A DNA stretch of 8,384 nucleotides from Simkania negevensis (GTDB taxonomy: Bacteria > Chlamydiota > Chlamydiia > Chlamydiales > JAFITR01), in the NCBI GenBank assembly GCA_017116025.1, contig JAFITR010000065.1, forward strand, positions 1 to 8,384, in the 5' to 3' direction. The notes beneath the pieces were generated by a model that saw only the letters and a list, made by a program, of their open reading frames with translations, made no database searches and was not told the DNA's origin. Every line of letters begins with the position of its first letter. The stretch's first letter is position 1. Below, piece after piece: positions 1 through 6,533 of the stretch. The translations under genes were made by a program, and so were the position numbers.

Positions 1-2
1 TT

Positions 3-1811
3 ATGGCATCAAAGATACGTATATTAGACGAGAGGGCGATCAACCAGATTGCTGCTGGCGAGGTGATAGAGAACCCTTCTTCTGTGGTGAAGGAGTTGAT
101 GGAGAACGCTCTTGACGCGTCTGCTGGCGAGATTTTTATCGAGATCAAAGCGGGGGGCCGGCAGCTGGTACGTGTTGCCGACGACGGTATAGGGATGAAC
201 GGCGACGACGCACTGCTCTGTCTGGAGCGGCACGCTACGTCGAAGATACGTGCCCTTTCCGATCTCGATAGCGTGCTGACGATGGGATTTCGTGGCGAGG
301 CGGTCCCATCGATCGCTTCGGTGTCGAAATTTACGTTAACGACATCTACCGAGGGCAGGGAAGGCACGCTCATCAGTGTCGAGGGAGGCAATCTGATGGG
401 GTGTTCGGTGTGTGCTCGTGCGCGCGGGACAACGGTGGAGGTGAAGTCACTCTTTTATAATACACCGGTAAGGCGGAAGTTTCAGCGCTCGTTGCGTTAC
501 GACAGTGGGGAGATTGTCAAGGTAGTATCACTGCTTGCCTTGGCACATCCCAACGTAAAATTTTGTCTAGTGATCGACGACAAGGAGTTTTTCTCTACCC
601 CTGCCTATGGCGAAGGGGCTGATGCACTACGCTTGCGTATAGGCGACGTATTGGGGAAGAGCTTTCTAAAACGAGCGCATCTTGTCGAAAGCAGCGAAGG
701 AGCTTTTGGCTTGAACGGCTTTGTGCTCGACCCGACAGAGACGCGTCCGAACAGGACAGGACAGCACCTTTTTATCAACAAGCGCGCTGTACGTTCGCCG
801 TTCATTTCGAAAGCTGTCGCTGACGCCTACGCCACACGCCTCGAACCTCGACGCTTCCCCTTCTTCGTCCTCTACCTCACCCTTGGTGAAGGGGCTGTCG
901 ATGTCAACGTCCATCCGCAGAAGCGCGAGGTACGTCTCCATGGGGAAGGCGCCCTTGCACGTTTCCTCATGGGCGCTGTCGACAGCGCGCTGTGCAATAC
1001 CACCACCCCAGCCGCTACTAACGCCTCCCTCCCCTCGCCTGCAGCGCCAGCACCAACGGCAGCATTCACTGACGACGCCTTCCCCACGCCGAAATGGGGC
1101 CTAGACGCCACCGTCCCCGGCATTGAAGAGGAAGTTGTTTCTACACCAACAACCGCCCCCACTCTCTTTTCGATCACATCGTCGGACCTCCCTCTCTGGA
1201 AACTGCGTGTACAAGCAACACTTGCTGACTACTTTATCTGCAAAGGAGAAGGGCTTCTTGATGGGCTGCCGGGGTATGATCCGGAAGAGGAAAGTATTGT
1301 CCTTGTCGACCAGCGTGCCTGCCAGATGCGCGTCCTCTACAATACTCTCATCGACACAACATCAGGCAAGGGTGTTGCCATCCAACAGCTACTTTTTCCT
1401 ATCACTCTCGAGCTGTCGAAAGCAGAGGCGCAAGTTGTTGAAGGGCTGCAAGAGGAGCTGCAGGCGATAGGACTCAGCGTGCGCAGCCTAGGAGGCAGCA
1501 GCTTCATCGTCGACGGTATACCGGCAACGTTCGACATCGGTGATATCACCGACTTTGTTGTCGAGGTCGTAGAAGACCTGCACAAAGGGCGCGATCCGAG
1601 GAAGTTTGGACAAGAAGAGCGCGTTCAACGCCTCGCTGTTGTCGCTGTACGAGCGTATGTGCGGCGTAAGAAGCGGTTTGATCTACAACAAGCACAGGGG
1701 CTTGTCGACAGGCTAGCGCGGGGGCCGTCGCCTTTCATCAGCCCTCTAGGGGCCCCGACGATGGTATGTGTCGGAAGCACGGCCCTTGCTAAACTTTTTG
1801 GGAGCGGTTAA
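3..1811 (+). CDS. mutL: DNA mismatch repair protein MutL, with degenerate endonuclease motifs
   Basis: MutL is the ATP-dependent matchmaker of methyl-directed mismatch repair, linking MutS to downstream excision. The 602-residue protein has a complete GHKL ATPase domain. Visible are NQIAAGEV (14-21), the catalytic Glu E31 and Mg-binding N35 in KELMENALDA, the D60-D61-G62-I-G64 box, GFRGEA (95-100) and the GT-FYNTP-RRKF block (142-160). The transducer domain follows, with VNVHPQK ending at K307. An Ala/Pro/Thr-rich linker covers about 325-395 and a C-terminal dimerisation domain about 400-602. QQLLFP (461-466) fits the beta-clamp-binding motif of MutL C-terminal domains. The metal-site motifs of endonuclease-type MutL are altered: DQRACQM (436-442) for DQHA-x2-E, AVR (548-550) for ACR, and SPLGAP (580-585) for CPHGRP. 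The ATG lies two bases from the window edge, so its ribosome site is not seen, but the N terminus has normal family length. The TAA stop falls inside a repeat module. Wording resembles chlamydial MutL. Confidence 0.96.
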   Translation: MASKIRILDERAINQIAAGEVIENPSSVVKELMENALDASAGEIFIEIKAGGRQLVRVADDGIGMNGDDALLCLERHATSKIRALSDLDSVLTMGFRGEAVPSIASVSKFTLTTSTEGREGTLISVEGGNLMGCSVCARARGTTVEVKSLFYNTPVRRKFQRSLRYDSGEIVKVVSLLALAHPNVKFCLVIDDKEFFSTPAYGEGADALRLRIGDVLGKSFLKRAHLVESSEGAFGLNGFVLDPTETRPNRTGQHLFINKRAVRSPFISKAVADAYATRLEPRRFPFFVLYLTLGEGAVDVNVHPQKREVRLHGEGALARFLMGAVDSALCNTTTPAATNASLPSPAAPAPTAAFTDDAFPTPKWGLDATVPGIEEEVVSTPTTAPTLFSITSSDLPLWKLRVQATLADYFICKGEGLLDGLPGYDPEEESIVLVDQRACQMRVLYNTLIDTTSGKGVAIQQLLFPITLELSKAEAQVVEGLQEELQAIGLSVRSLGGSSFIVDGIPATFDIGDITDFVVEVVEDLHKGRDPRKFGQEERVQRLAVVAVRAYVRRKKRFDLQQAQGLVDRLARGPSPFISPLGAPTMVCVGSTALAKLFGSG

Positions 1812-1878
1812 CGGGGCGGTTAACGAGACACCGGAAGGAAACGCAAAGACGCAAAGAACGCAGAGAAGCGCAAAGAAA
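1804..1878 (+). repeat. Composite 'GCGGTTAACG + CGCAAAGACGCAAAG' repeat, left arm
   Basis: This unit begins with a short module GCGGTTAACGG (1804-1814), followed directly by a longer unit that opens GGCGGTTAACGAGACACCGG (from 1815) and runs into the purine-rich series AACGCAAAGACGCAAAG, AACGCAGAG and AAGCGCAAAG. Positions 1815-1878 are the reverse complement of 2005-2068 with only two mismatches in 64. The mutL stop TAA (1809-1811) lies inside the first module. I see no open reading frame worth calling in it; the short frames it creates are by-products of its 3-nt-like rhythm. Confidence 0.93.
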
Positions 1879-2004
1879 GAAGATGTTGTAGATAAAAGGT
1901 AACCACCCAGATACCTCCTGCCTCATAAGTAGCTATCCTGTGCATATCTTACCATCCTGCGTATCTTGTTCCTTTTCGTAGCTATCTAAACCGCTACCTC
2001 TCTT
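1879..2004. other. Spacer between the arms of the long inverted repeat
   Basis: This 126-nt AT-richer spacer would form the loop if the flanking 64-nt arms paired. It holds minor internal repetition: GTAGCTATC occurs at 1929-1937 and 1978-1986, and ATCCTGTGCATATCTT (1935-1950) is followed by a shorter version ATCCTGCGTATCTT (1954-1967). GTAGC (1978-1982) can pair with GCTAC (1993-1997). I see no gene, tRNA or transposase remnant in it. Confidence 0.6.
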
Positions 2005-2090
2005 TTTCTTTGCGCTTCTCTGCGTTCTTTGCGTCTTTGCGTTTCCCTCCGGTGTCTCGTTAGCCGCCTTCCGATGCCTCGTTAACCGCC
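2005..2090 (-). repeat. Composite repeat, right arm (inverted copy)
   Basis: Read on the minus strand, this copy starts with two tandem 22-nt modules. The outer one (2090-2069) opens GGCGGTTAACGAGGCATCGG and the inner one (2068-2047) opens GGCGGCTAACGAGACACCGG; they match at 18 of 22 positions. The same CGCAAAGACGCAAAG series as in the left arm follows, down to 2005. The 2005-2068 part pairs with 1815-1878. The outer module contains the pepP stop codon (2084-2082 on the minus strand). The paired arms may end transcription from both convergent genes, but no U-tract follows either arm, so this is inference. Confidence 0.93.
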
Positions 2091-3167
2091 CCCTTTGAAA
2101 CGCAGGAGGGGGATGCCGGTGATATCTTCGCACCCTTCTTCGTCGATGACAACGGTGTTTTCTAGGCGCACACCGCCTTTATCGGAGAGGTAGATACCGG
2201 GTTCGATGGTAAAGACCATCCCTTGTTCCAGCGTTACCTCTTCTGCATGGGGGCTGCTGCTGATATGGGGCATTTCGTGAGTTTCTATCCCTATGCCATG
2301 TCCAAGGCTATGTAGGAAAGCATCGCCATACCCTTCAGCAGCGATATAGTCGCGCACCTCTTTGTCCAACATCTTGTTGCTAACGCCGGGGCGTGCTATC
2401 TCGACAGCCTTGAGCAAGGCATTACATACGACAGTATACACGCGCTGCAGCTCGGGGTCGACGTCGCCAAAAAAGAGCATACGTGTGGTGTCCGAACGGT
2501 AGTGGTTGAGGACGATACCGAAGTCGATGAGGATGGGACTGTTATCTACAAGCGGCACATCTTCAGGGCGGTAGTGTGGGTATGCGCTGTTTTTACCAAA
2601 AGCGACGATGGTTTCAAACGCCATCGCTTCTGCACCATTCTGCAATAAGAAGATTTCTAGCTGACGCGCCACCTCTTTTTCTGTGATGCCCTCGTCAAGG
2701 ATACTTTGTACGTATTCAAACCCTCCTACTGTCAGCTCTGCTGCCGCACGTAACTTTTCTATCTCCTCTTCGTCTTTAATGCTACGCACTACCGCCATCG
2801 TCTCATTGAGAGGCACCAGCGTCCTACCTTGTAGCTCTTTCTTAAGTTTGGCATAGCTTGCATAGGTTGTTCTTTTCGACTCAAAACCCAAGCGCGCACC
2901 CTTGCCCACGCTTTTTTTGGCACAATCGAAGAAGCTCTCCAACTTCTCTACTGCGAGGGGGCTCTTAGCACGACAGAGGTTGTAATAGCGTGGATCGACA
3001 AAGAGGTGCGCCTTCCCCTTTTTGTCGACTAAGATCTTCCCTAAAGAAAGAGTCAAGCCTGTCAGGTAGTATAGGTCGCAAGGTTCTTCAATCAACAGGG
3101 CATCGACAGCGTGGCGTTTTATCATCGCCCCGACGGCTTTCAAACGCCTGCTGTACTCTTCTGACAT
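2082..3167 (-). CDS. pepP: M24 family Xaa-Pro aminopeptidase / prolidase-like metallopeptidase
   Basis: This cytosolic metallopeptidase is predicted to remove residues ahead of proline in peptides, contributing to peptide turnover. The 361-residue length is usual for the short PepP/PepQ-type bacterial enzymes. A creatinase-like N-terminal domain (about 1-125) precedes the pita-bread catalytic domain (about 132-355). All five metal ligands of the M24 fold are visible in order: D215 (LIDFG), D226 (RSDTTR), H290 (HSLGHGIGIETHE), E322 (FTIEPGIYL) and E336 (GVRLENTV). H198 in the YPHYRP stretch fits the conserved substrate-side histidine. The ATG is well supported by GGAGG seven nucleotides or so upstream. 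The gene converges on mutL and is divergent from the PilZ-like gene. The protein ends K-G-G-G, encoded by the edge of a repeat module, much as MutL ends G-S-G. PepP against PepQ specificity cannot be settled from sequence; a pepP neighbour of mutL is what I recall from Chlamydia. Confidence 0.93.
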   Translation of the reverse strand: MSEEYSRRLKAVGAMIKRHAVDALLIEEPCDLYYLTGLTLSLGKILVDKKGKAHLFVDPRYYNLCRAKSPLAVEKLESFFDCAKKSVGKGARLGFESKRTTYASYAKLKKELQGRTLVPLNETMAVVRSIKDEEEIEKLRAAAELTVGGFEYVQSILDEGITEKEVARQLEIFLLQNGAEAMAFETIVAFGKNSAYPHYRPEDVPLVDNSPILIDFGIVLNHYRSDTTRMLFFGDVDPELQRVYTVVCNALLKAVEIARPGVSNKMLDKEVRDYIAAEGYGDAFLHSLGHGIGIETHEMPHISSSPHAEEVTLEQGMVFTIEPGIYLSDKGGVRLENTVVIDEEGCEDITGIPLLRFKGGG

Positions 3168-3171
3168 AACA

Positions 3172-3176
3172 CCTCC
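3172..3176 (-). promoter_or_regulatory. Ribosome binding site of pepP
   Basis: On the minus strand the sequence GTGGAGGTGTT runs straight into the ATG at 3167. GGAGG is a full Shine-Dalgarno core at good spacing, the strongest in the window together with that at 4427, and it fixes the pepP start. Confidence 0.8.
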
Positions 3177-3222
3177 ACAGAAATAGACTGCACGTATACT
3201 ATTCGATCCGAAAATAAAAAAC

Positions 3223-3251
3223 TTGTCCTTTGTGCTGCTGCTGTGTAAGTT
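3223..3251 (+). promoter_or_regulatory. Candidate sigma70-type promoter for the PilZ-like/cyclase operon
   Basis: TTGTCC (3223-3228) and TAAGTT (3246-3251) are 17 nt apart and match the -35 and -10 consensus at four and three of six positions. They sit about 33 nt upstream of the ATG at 3285, where a promoter is needed because the upstream gene is divergent. The match is weak and could be chance. Confidence 0.25.
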
Positions 3252-3284
3252 AGCAATTAAGTTGAACTAAGCCAAGGCGATACA

Positions 3285-4445
3285 ATGTCCGTCGCTTCAC
3301 ACGCCTTCATCGCTCAAAAGATTCCTCCTGGCCTACTGTTTGAGCGGGGTACAAATCCCGCCCTTGTCTACATTATTGCCATCATTATCGTACTGCTAAT
3401 CCTCGCTGGACTCGCCTACCTTCTCTGGCGCTACTACCGCTGGTCGAAATTCAACCGGATGTGCGAAGGGCTAGGCTTGCGCGGCAACGAAGTACGCCAC
3501 ATCCGCCGCTTTGTCAAAATCTTCAACATCGACGACCCGTTAAAGGTTTTCATGGAACGCTACGAGTTCGACCAGTTTTCCCAGAGGATCGCCCACTACA
3601 ACGAATATGAAGAGTCTACAATCGACAGGATCCTGCACCATTCGGCCATCATCGGCAGCATCAGGCAGAAGTTGTGCCTAACCCACACTTTTAAAACCAA
3701 AACGATGACAAACTCGCGCAGCCTACCCAAGAACTACCCCATCACCATCTCTTACTGGGACAAACGCGCTGAGCAAGAGTACATTTTCAACACGAAAATC
3801 ATCAGCAACGAGGAGTTTTTTCTCATAGCAGAACTTTCGACAGACGAGGTGATCGCCACCTCCCTCTCCACTCTGGAAAAAGCACCCATTGAAGTCTCGT
3901 TTCTGCGGCGTAAAGACGCCGAATATTCCTTTCCCTCACGCATCGCCGTACGTAAAGAGTTGTTAAAAGAACGCCTCTACTTTAGACATTCTGACCAGAT
4001 AGAACGCTATCCCCTGCCCCCTATCATCAATATCAACGGAACGATTTTATGCTCCGACGGTGACGAGGAGGAAGAGGAAACGTACGAATACCCCATCGTC
4101 ATCCGTTCGCTGACGACAACAGACTGCAAATTCGTCGCCAAAGGGATGGCCAAGCCGTTAAGGAAAGGGGACCCCATCGTCCTCAGCTTTTCTTTGGAAG
4201 GCGAGGAGATCTCCTGCCAAACCACCATCAAACAAAGCATGTCTAAACCCGACAATTTTGTCATCGTCGCCACCACGTTTGACACTCTCTCTCCAGAGAT
4301 AAAAGCTCTCTTCCTAAGATTCATGGTCGCACACAAAAAACATGCCGCTCCACAAGAAAGCGTGGCAGAGGAAGGGAGTGAAGAAGAAGAAGAGAACAAA
4401 GAAGAAGAATATCACGAAGAAAATGAGGAGGGACAACAGCCATGA
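3285..4445 (+). CDS. Membrane-anchored YcgR/PilZ-like protein with acidic C-terminal tail
   Basis: The 386-residue protein has one strong membrane helix (about 27-49), a basic helical stretch (50-80), a YcgR-N-like beta domain (about 148-235) and a PilZ-like beta barrel (about 240-347). The fold is suggested by the hydrophobic pattern 'IVIRSLTTTDCKFV ... LRKGDPIVLSFSL ... FVIVATTFDTLSPE' and by IER at 239-241, where YcgR proteins have their RxxxR. The binding motifs look eroded: RxxxR reads R241-YPL-P245, and DxSxxG reads S275-LTTT-D280. The tail (about 362-383) is almost all Glu. YcgR-type proteins bind c-di-GMP and act on motility or secretion in other bacteria; here that is uncertain. The start has only a weak AAGG (3274-3277) but keeps the membrane helix intact. 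It heads a likely three-gene operon. Another beta-barrel family cannot be excluded. Confidence 0.72.
   Translation: MSVASHAFIAQKIPPGLLFERGTNPALVYIIAIIIVLLILAGLAYLLWRYYRWSKFNRMCEGLGLRGNEVRHIRRFVKIFNIDDPLKVFMERYEFDQFSQRIAHYNEYEESTIDRILHHSAIIGSIRQKLCLTHTFKTKTMTNSRSLPKNYPITISYWDKRAEQEYIFNTKIISNEEFFLIAELSTDEVIATSLSTLEKAPIEVSFLRRKDAEYSFPSRIAVRKELLKERLYFRHSDQIERYPLPPIININGTILCSDGDEEEEETYEYPIVIRSLTTTDCKFVAKGMAKPLRKGDPIVLSFSLEGEEISCQTTIKQSMSKPDNFVIVATTFDTLSPEIKALFLRFMVAHKKHAAPQESVAEEGSEEEEENKEEEYHEENEEGQQP
4427..4431 (+). promoter_or_regulatory. Ribosome binding site for the secreted-protein gene, inside the upstream coding region
   Basis: GGAGG lies within the codons of the Glu-rich tail of the PilZ-like protein, 10 nt ahead of the ATG at 4442 and 13 nt ahead of the alternative in-frame ATG at 4445. 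The shorter spacing slightly favours 4442. Its placement supports translational coupling of the two genes. Confidence 0.65.
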
Positions 4446-5218
4446 TGCGCTACCTGTTGCTGCTGGGAACATGCTTTGCCATCGCACAAGGGATCATTCC
4501 GGGGATCACCATCCCAGGGATCACTTCGAGGGTCTTTGGCCAACTCTATCCATCACTCAACAATGAGGGGACGGGTAACGGCGGCACCACTACTTTACGC
4601 CCCATGCCACCTCCCGAGCCCAACGTCCTTGGTGTGACCTTTGGCGACAGTCCGGAGAAGATCGCTCTCGTCCTCAAAAAGGAGGGGCTCACTTCCATAA
4701 GAGAAGAGAAACCTATCCGTTCTCACTCTGTTGTACAAACATACGCCTACCAGGGTGTTCCCTCCTCCTTTTGGGCAACAGATGGCAAGTCGTATATGAT
4801 CTACTTCCAAGGAGGGCTTGTTACGATGAACTTCTCCTTCTCCCCCACCTACGAGAACTTCCTCGTCTTGCGCACACAGCTGTTAGAATCTCTAGGCAAA
4901 CGTTTCGTCGTTGAAGAGAAAGAAGAATCGATCGACGACCTTCTCAGAGCACATCTTGCCATGCTCAAACAAGATGAATACACAGCGGCAACAGAGAGAT
5001 CTGTCACCAACGCCCTCAAACGCGGCAATACATTCTTCTTCTACCGCATCAAAGACACACTCAATGAACTGTCCGTCATATTATCGTACAATGCTGTCAA
5101 ACAGCCAGGAGGCGACATCGTCCCCAAACTCATCCTCGACTACCGCTCCGTTGAAGGGATGGAAAGGATCCAAGAGTACAAAGAGAGGAACAACCAGACG
5201 ATCTTACCTGGGCCATAA
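4442..5218 (+). CDS. Predicted exported protein of unknown function
   Basis: I do not recognise this 258-residue protein. Residues 3-15 form a short signal peptide (R3, then a leucine-rich core) with an A-x-A site at A13-I-A15, predicting release into the periplasm after A15. C11 is preceded by L-G-T, a poor lipobox, so a lipoprotein is unlikely. A low-complexity stretch rich in Gly, Thr and Pro (about 42-60) leads into a folded domain that opens LGVTFGDSPEKIALVLKKEG. This resembles the 'G-x-x-F/W-G-x-S-x-E-x-V' opening of several small periplasmic domains, but I cannot name a family. The rest alternates beta strands with a charged helix (about 155-195). Its ATG overlaps the upstream TGA by four bases (ATGA), and the cyclase start follows five bases after its stop. 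Co-expression with a PilZ-like protein and a membrane cyclase suggests an envelope-side role in signalling; this is inference. Confidence 0.8.
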   Translation: MMRYLLLLGTCFAIAQGIIPGITIPGITSRVFGQLYPSLNNEGTGNGGTTTLRPMPPPEPNVLGVTFGDSPEKIALVLKKEGLTSIREEKPIRSHSVVQTYAYQGVPSSFWATDGKSYMIYFQGGLVTMNFSFSPTYENFLVLRTQLLESLGKRFVVEEKEESIDDLLRAHLAMLKQDEYTAATERSVTNALKRGNTFFFYRIKDTLNELSVILSYNAVKQPGGDIVPKLILDYRSVEGMERIQEYKERNNQTILPGP

Positions 5219-5223
5219 AACTG

Positions 5224-6381
5224 ATGAAATTAAAGCACCAGCTCATCATCTCCATCGGATTCATCATCTTCCTCGGTGCCATCCTACTCTTCTTTATCCC
5301 ACGTCTGCTCGTTGTATATGACCTAGAGAAAGCAGACAGTGAGATAACACAAACCATCATTCAACAAGGGAAGATTTGGAAGGAGAAAATAGCCTTTCCT
5401 GACCACTTTGATGGGGCCATCATCGAAAAACAGGAGTTGCACGCGATCATCAACGCCGCACACAACGATATCTACAACACAATAGGAAAATTCTCCACAA
5501 ACCTCCTCATCATCATCGCCGTCGTCTTCTGTGCTACCATCGCCCTCATCATCATCATCTCTAACCGCATAACACGACCGCTCACCTCCCTAGAACGCGC
5601 CACCAGCGGCATTCTAGAAGGGAACTACATAGAAGTAGAGCTGCCTAGTTCAATGGTGGATTGCTCAGAAGTTGCCCATTTAACAAAGACCTTTAACAAC
5701 ACCATCAAAGGGCTACAGGAAAAAGAGAAAATCCGCGGATTATTGAACAAAGTCGTCTCTAAAGAAATCGCCGAAGAGATTCTCAACGGAGGCGAGATTC
5801 AGCTTGGAGGAGAAACGCGCCGGGTCACGGTCCTCTTTTCCGACATCAGACAGTTCACAGCAATGACGCAAGAGATGCCTCCACAACAAATCATCACCCT
5901 CCTTAACGCCTACATCACACGCATGTCCACGGTGATCGACAACAACAGAGGGGTGATCGACAAATATGTTGGCGACGAGATCATGGCCCTCTACGGCGCT
6001 CCTGTCGCTTTCGACAACCACGCCCTACACGCCATCAACACTGCCATCACTATGATTGACGAATTAAAAAGATGGGATGTGATGCGCGAGAAAAGTGGAC
6101 AGTTTTCCATCGACATCGGTATCGGCATCCACACAGGAGAAGTTGTCGCGGGGAACATGGGCAGCACAAACAGACTCAACTATACCGTCCTGGGCAGCAA
6201 CGTCAACCTCGGCGCCCGATTGTGTAGCGCAGCAGCACCGATGGAGATCCTCATCACAACGGATACGTTAAACGAACCTGACGTCAGAAAAACAATCATC
6301 GTCAGCGAACCGAGAACGATTGCGTGCAAAGGATTCAACAAACCCGTTACAGTTTACTCCGTCCTAGGAACAGCACATTAA
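5224..6381 (+). CDS. Membrane class III adenylate/guanylate cyclase with HAMP domain
   Basis: This enzyme is predicted to make cyclic nucleotide, most likely cAMP from ATP, on the cytoplasmic side of the inner membrane. The 385 residues read: membrane helix 1 (about 7-31), a short periplasmic segment (about 32-91), membrane helix 2 (about 92-113), HAMP (about 114-167, with the expected R-P at 118-119), a linker helix (170-190) and a class III catalytic domain (about 198-381). Metal-binding aspartates are D207 (LFSDIRQFT) and D251 (KYVGDEIMALYG). K247 is the adenine-contacting lysine. N328 and R332 (NVNLGARL) are the transition-state pair. S325 occupies the second purine-specifying position, usually Asp or Thr in adenylate cyclases; K247 still favours ATP. 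The catalytic set is complete, so the enzyme should be active. The ATG has no good Shine-Dalgarno and begins five bases after the upstream stop, suggesting translational coupling. The periplasmic segment, about 60 residues, is too short for a CHASE domain. Confidence 0.93.
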   Translation: MKLKHQLIISIGFIIFLGAILLFFIPRLLVVYDLEKADSEITQTIIQQGKIWKEKIAFPDHFDGAIIEKQELHAIINAAHNDIYNTIGKFSTNLLIIIAVVFCATIALIIIISNRITRPLTSLERATSGILEGNYIEVELPSSMVDCSEVAHLTKTFNNTIKGLQEKEKIRGLLNKVVSKEIAEEILNGGEIQLGGETRRVTVLFSDIRQFTAMTQEMPPQQIITLLNAYITRMSTVIDNNRGVIDKYVGDEIMALYGAPVAFDNHALHAINTAITMIDELKRWDVMREKSGQFSIDIGIGIHTGEVVAGNMGSTNRLNYTVLGSNVNLGARLCSAAAPMEILITTDTLNEPDVRKTIIVSEPRTIACKGFNKPVTVYSVLGTAH

Positions 6382-6424
6382 AACAATCTCTGGTCACAGG
6401 GTATGAGCGACTCACTATGGACAG

Positions 6425-6508
6425 AGAAACGCAAAGGCACAGAAAGTTAACGAGACAACGAAATGAAACGCAAAGACGCAAAGATCGCAAAGAAACGCAG
6501 AGAAAAAA
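6425..6508 (+). repeat. Third copy of the composite repeat; left arm of a hairpin
   Basis: A partial unit GAAACGCAAAGGCACAG (6425-6441) is followed by a full one beginning GTTAACGAGACAACGAAATG (6446-6465) and continuing AAACGCAAAGACGCAAAGA. From 6446 to 6484 this matches the mutL-side copy (1819-1857) at 36 of 39 positions, so the two loci carry the same family. Positions 6467-6508 are the left arm of an inverted repeat with 6534-6575. Confidence 0.9.
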
Positions 6509-6533
6509 AGGTGTTCCTTAACAAAATACTCTC

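Larger units (their letters stand above)
3168..3284. other. Divergent intergenic spacer between pepP and the PilZ-like gene
   Basis: This 117-nt spacer separates two divergently transcribed genes, so it should hold promoters in both directions. It is AT-rich in the middle (about 3209-3222). On the minus strand TAGTATACG lies around 3195-3203 and could be a -10 region for pepP, but I see no convincing -35. There is no gene or repeat copy here. Confidence 0.6.

Noticed and set aside
721..1177. Long overlapping reading frames on both strands inside mutL
   Set aside because: They are shadows of mutL in a G+C-rich stretch; no recognisable domain and low-complexity Ser/Arg or Ala/Val content.
1804..2090. 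CRISPR array or insertion sequence
   Set aside because: Repeats are inverted, not regularly spaced direct units, and there is no transposase or cas-like reading frame; a non-autonomous element remains possible.
1933..2133. Minus-strand reading frame of 66 codons rich in Arg, Lys, Gln and Thr
   Set aside because: It is a translation of the repeat (NAKTQRTQRSAKKK-like wording), overlaps the pepP end and has no support as a gene. Such peptides are common spurious calls from this repeat type.
4472..4474. C11 of the exported protein as a lipoprotein cysteine
   Set aside because: The preceding residues L-G-T do not fit a lipobox, and a better A-x-A cleavage site follows at 13-15.
6324..6521. Plus-strand reading frame of 65 codons across the cyclase end and the repeat
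   Set aside because: Its second half is again repeat translation (ETQRRKDRKETQRKK) and the first half is an out-of-frame shadow of the cyclase.
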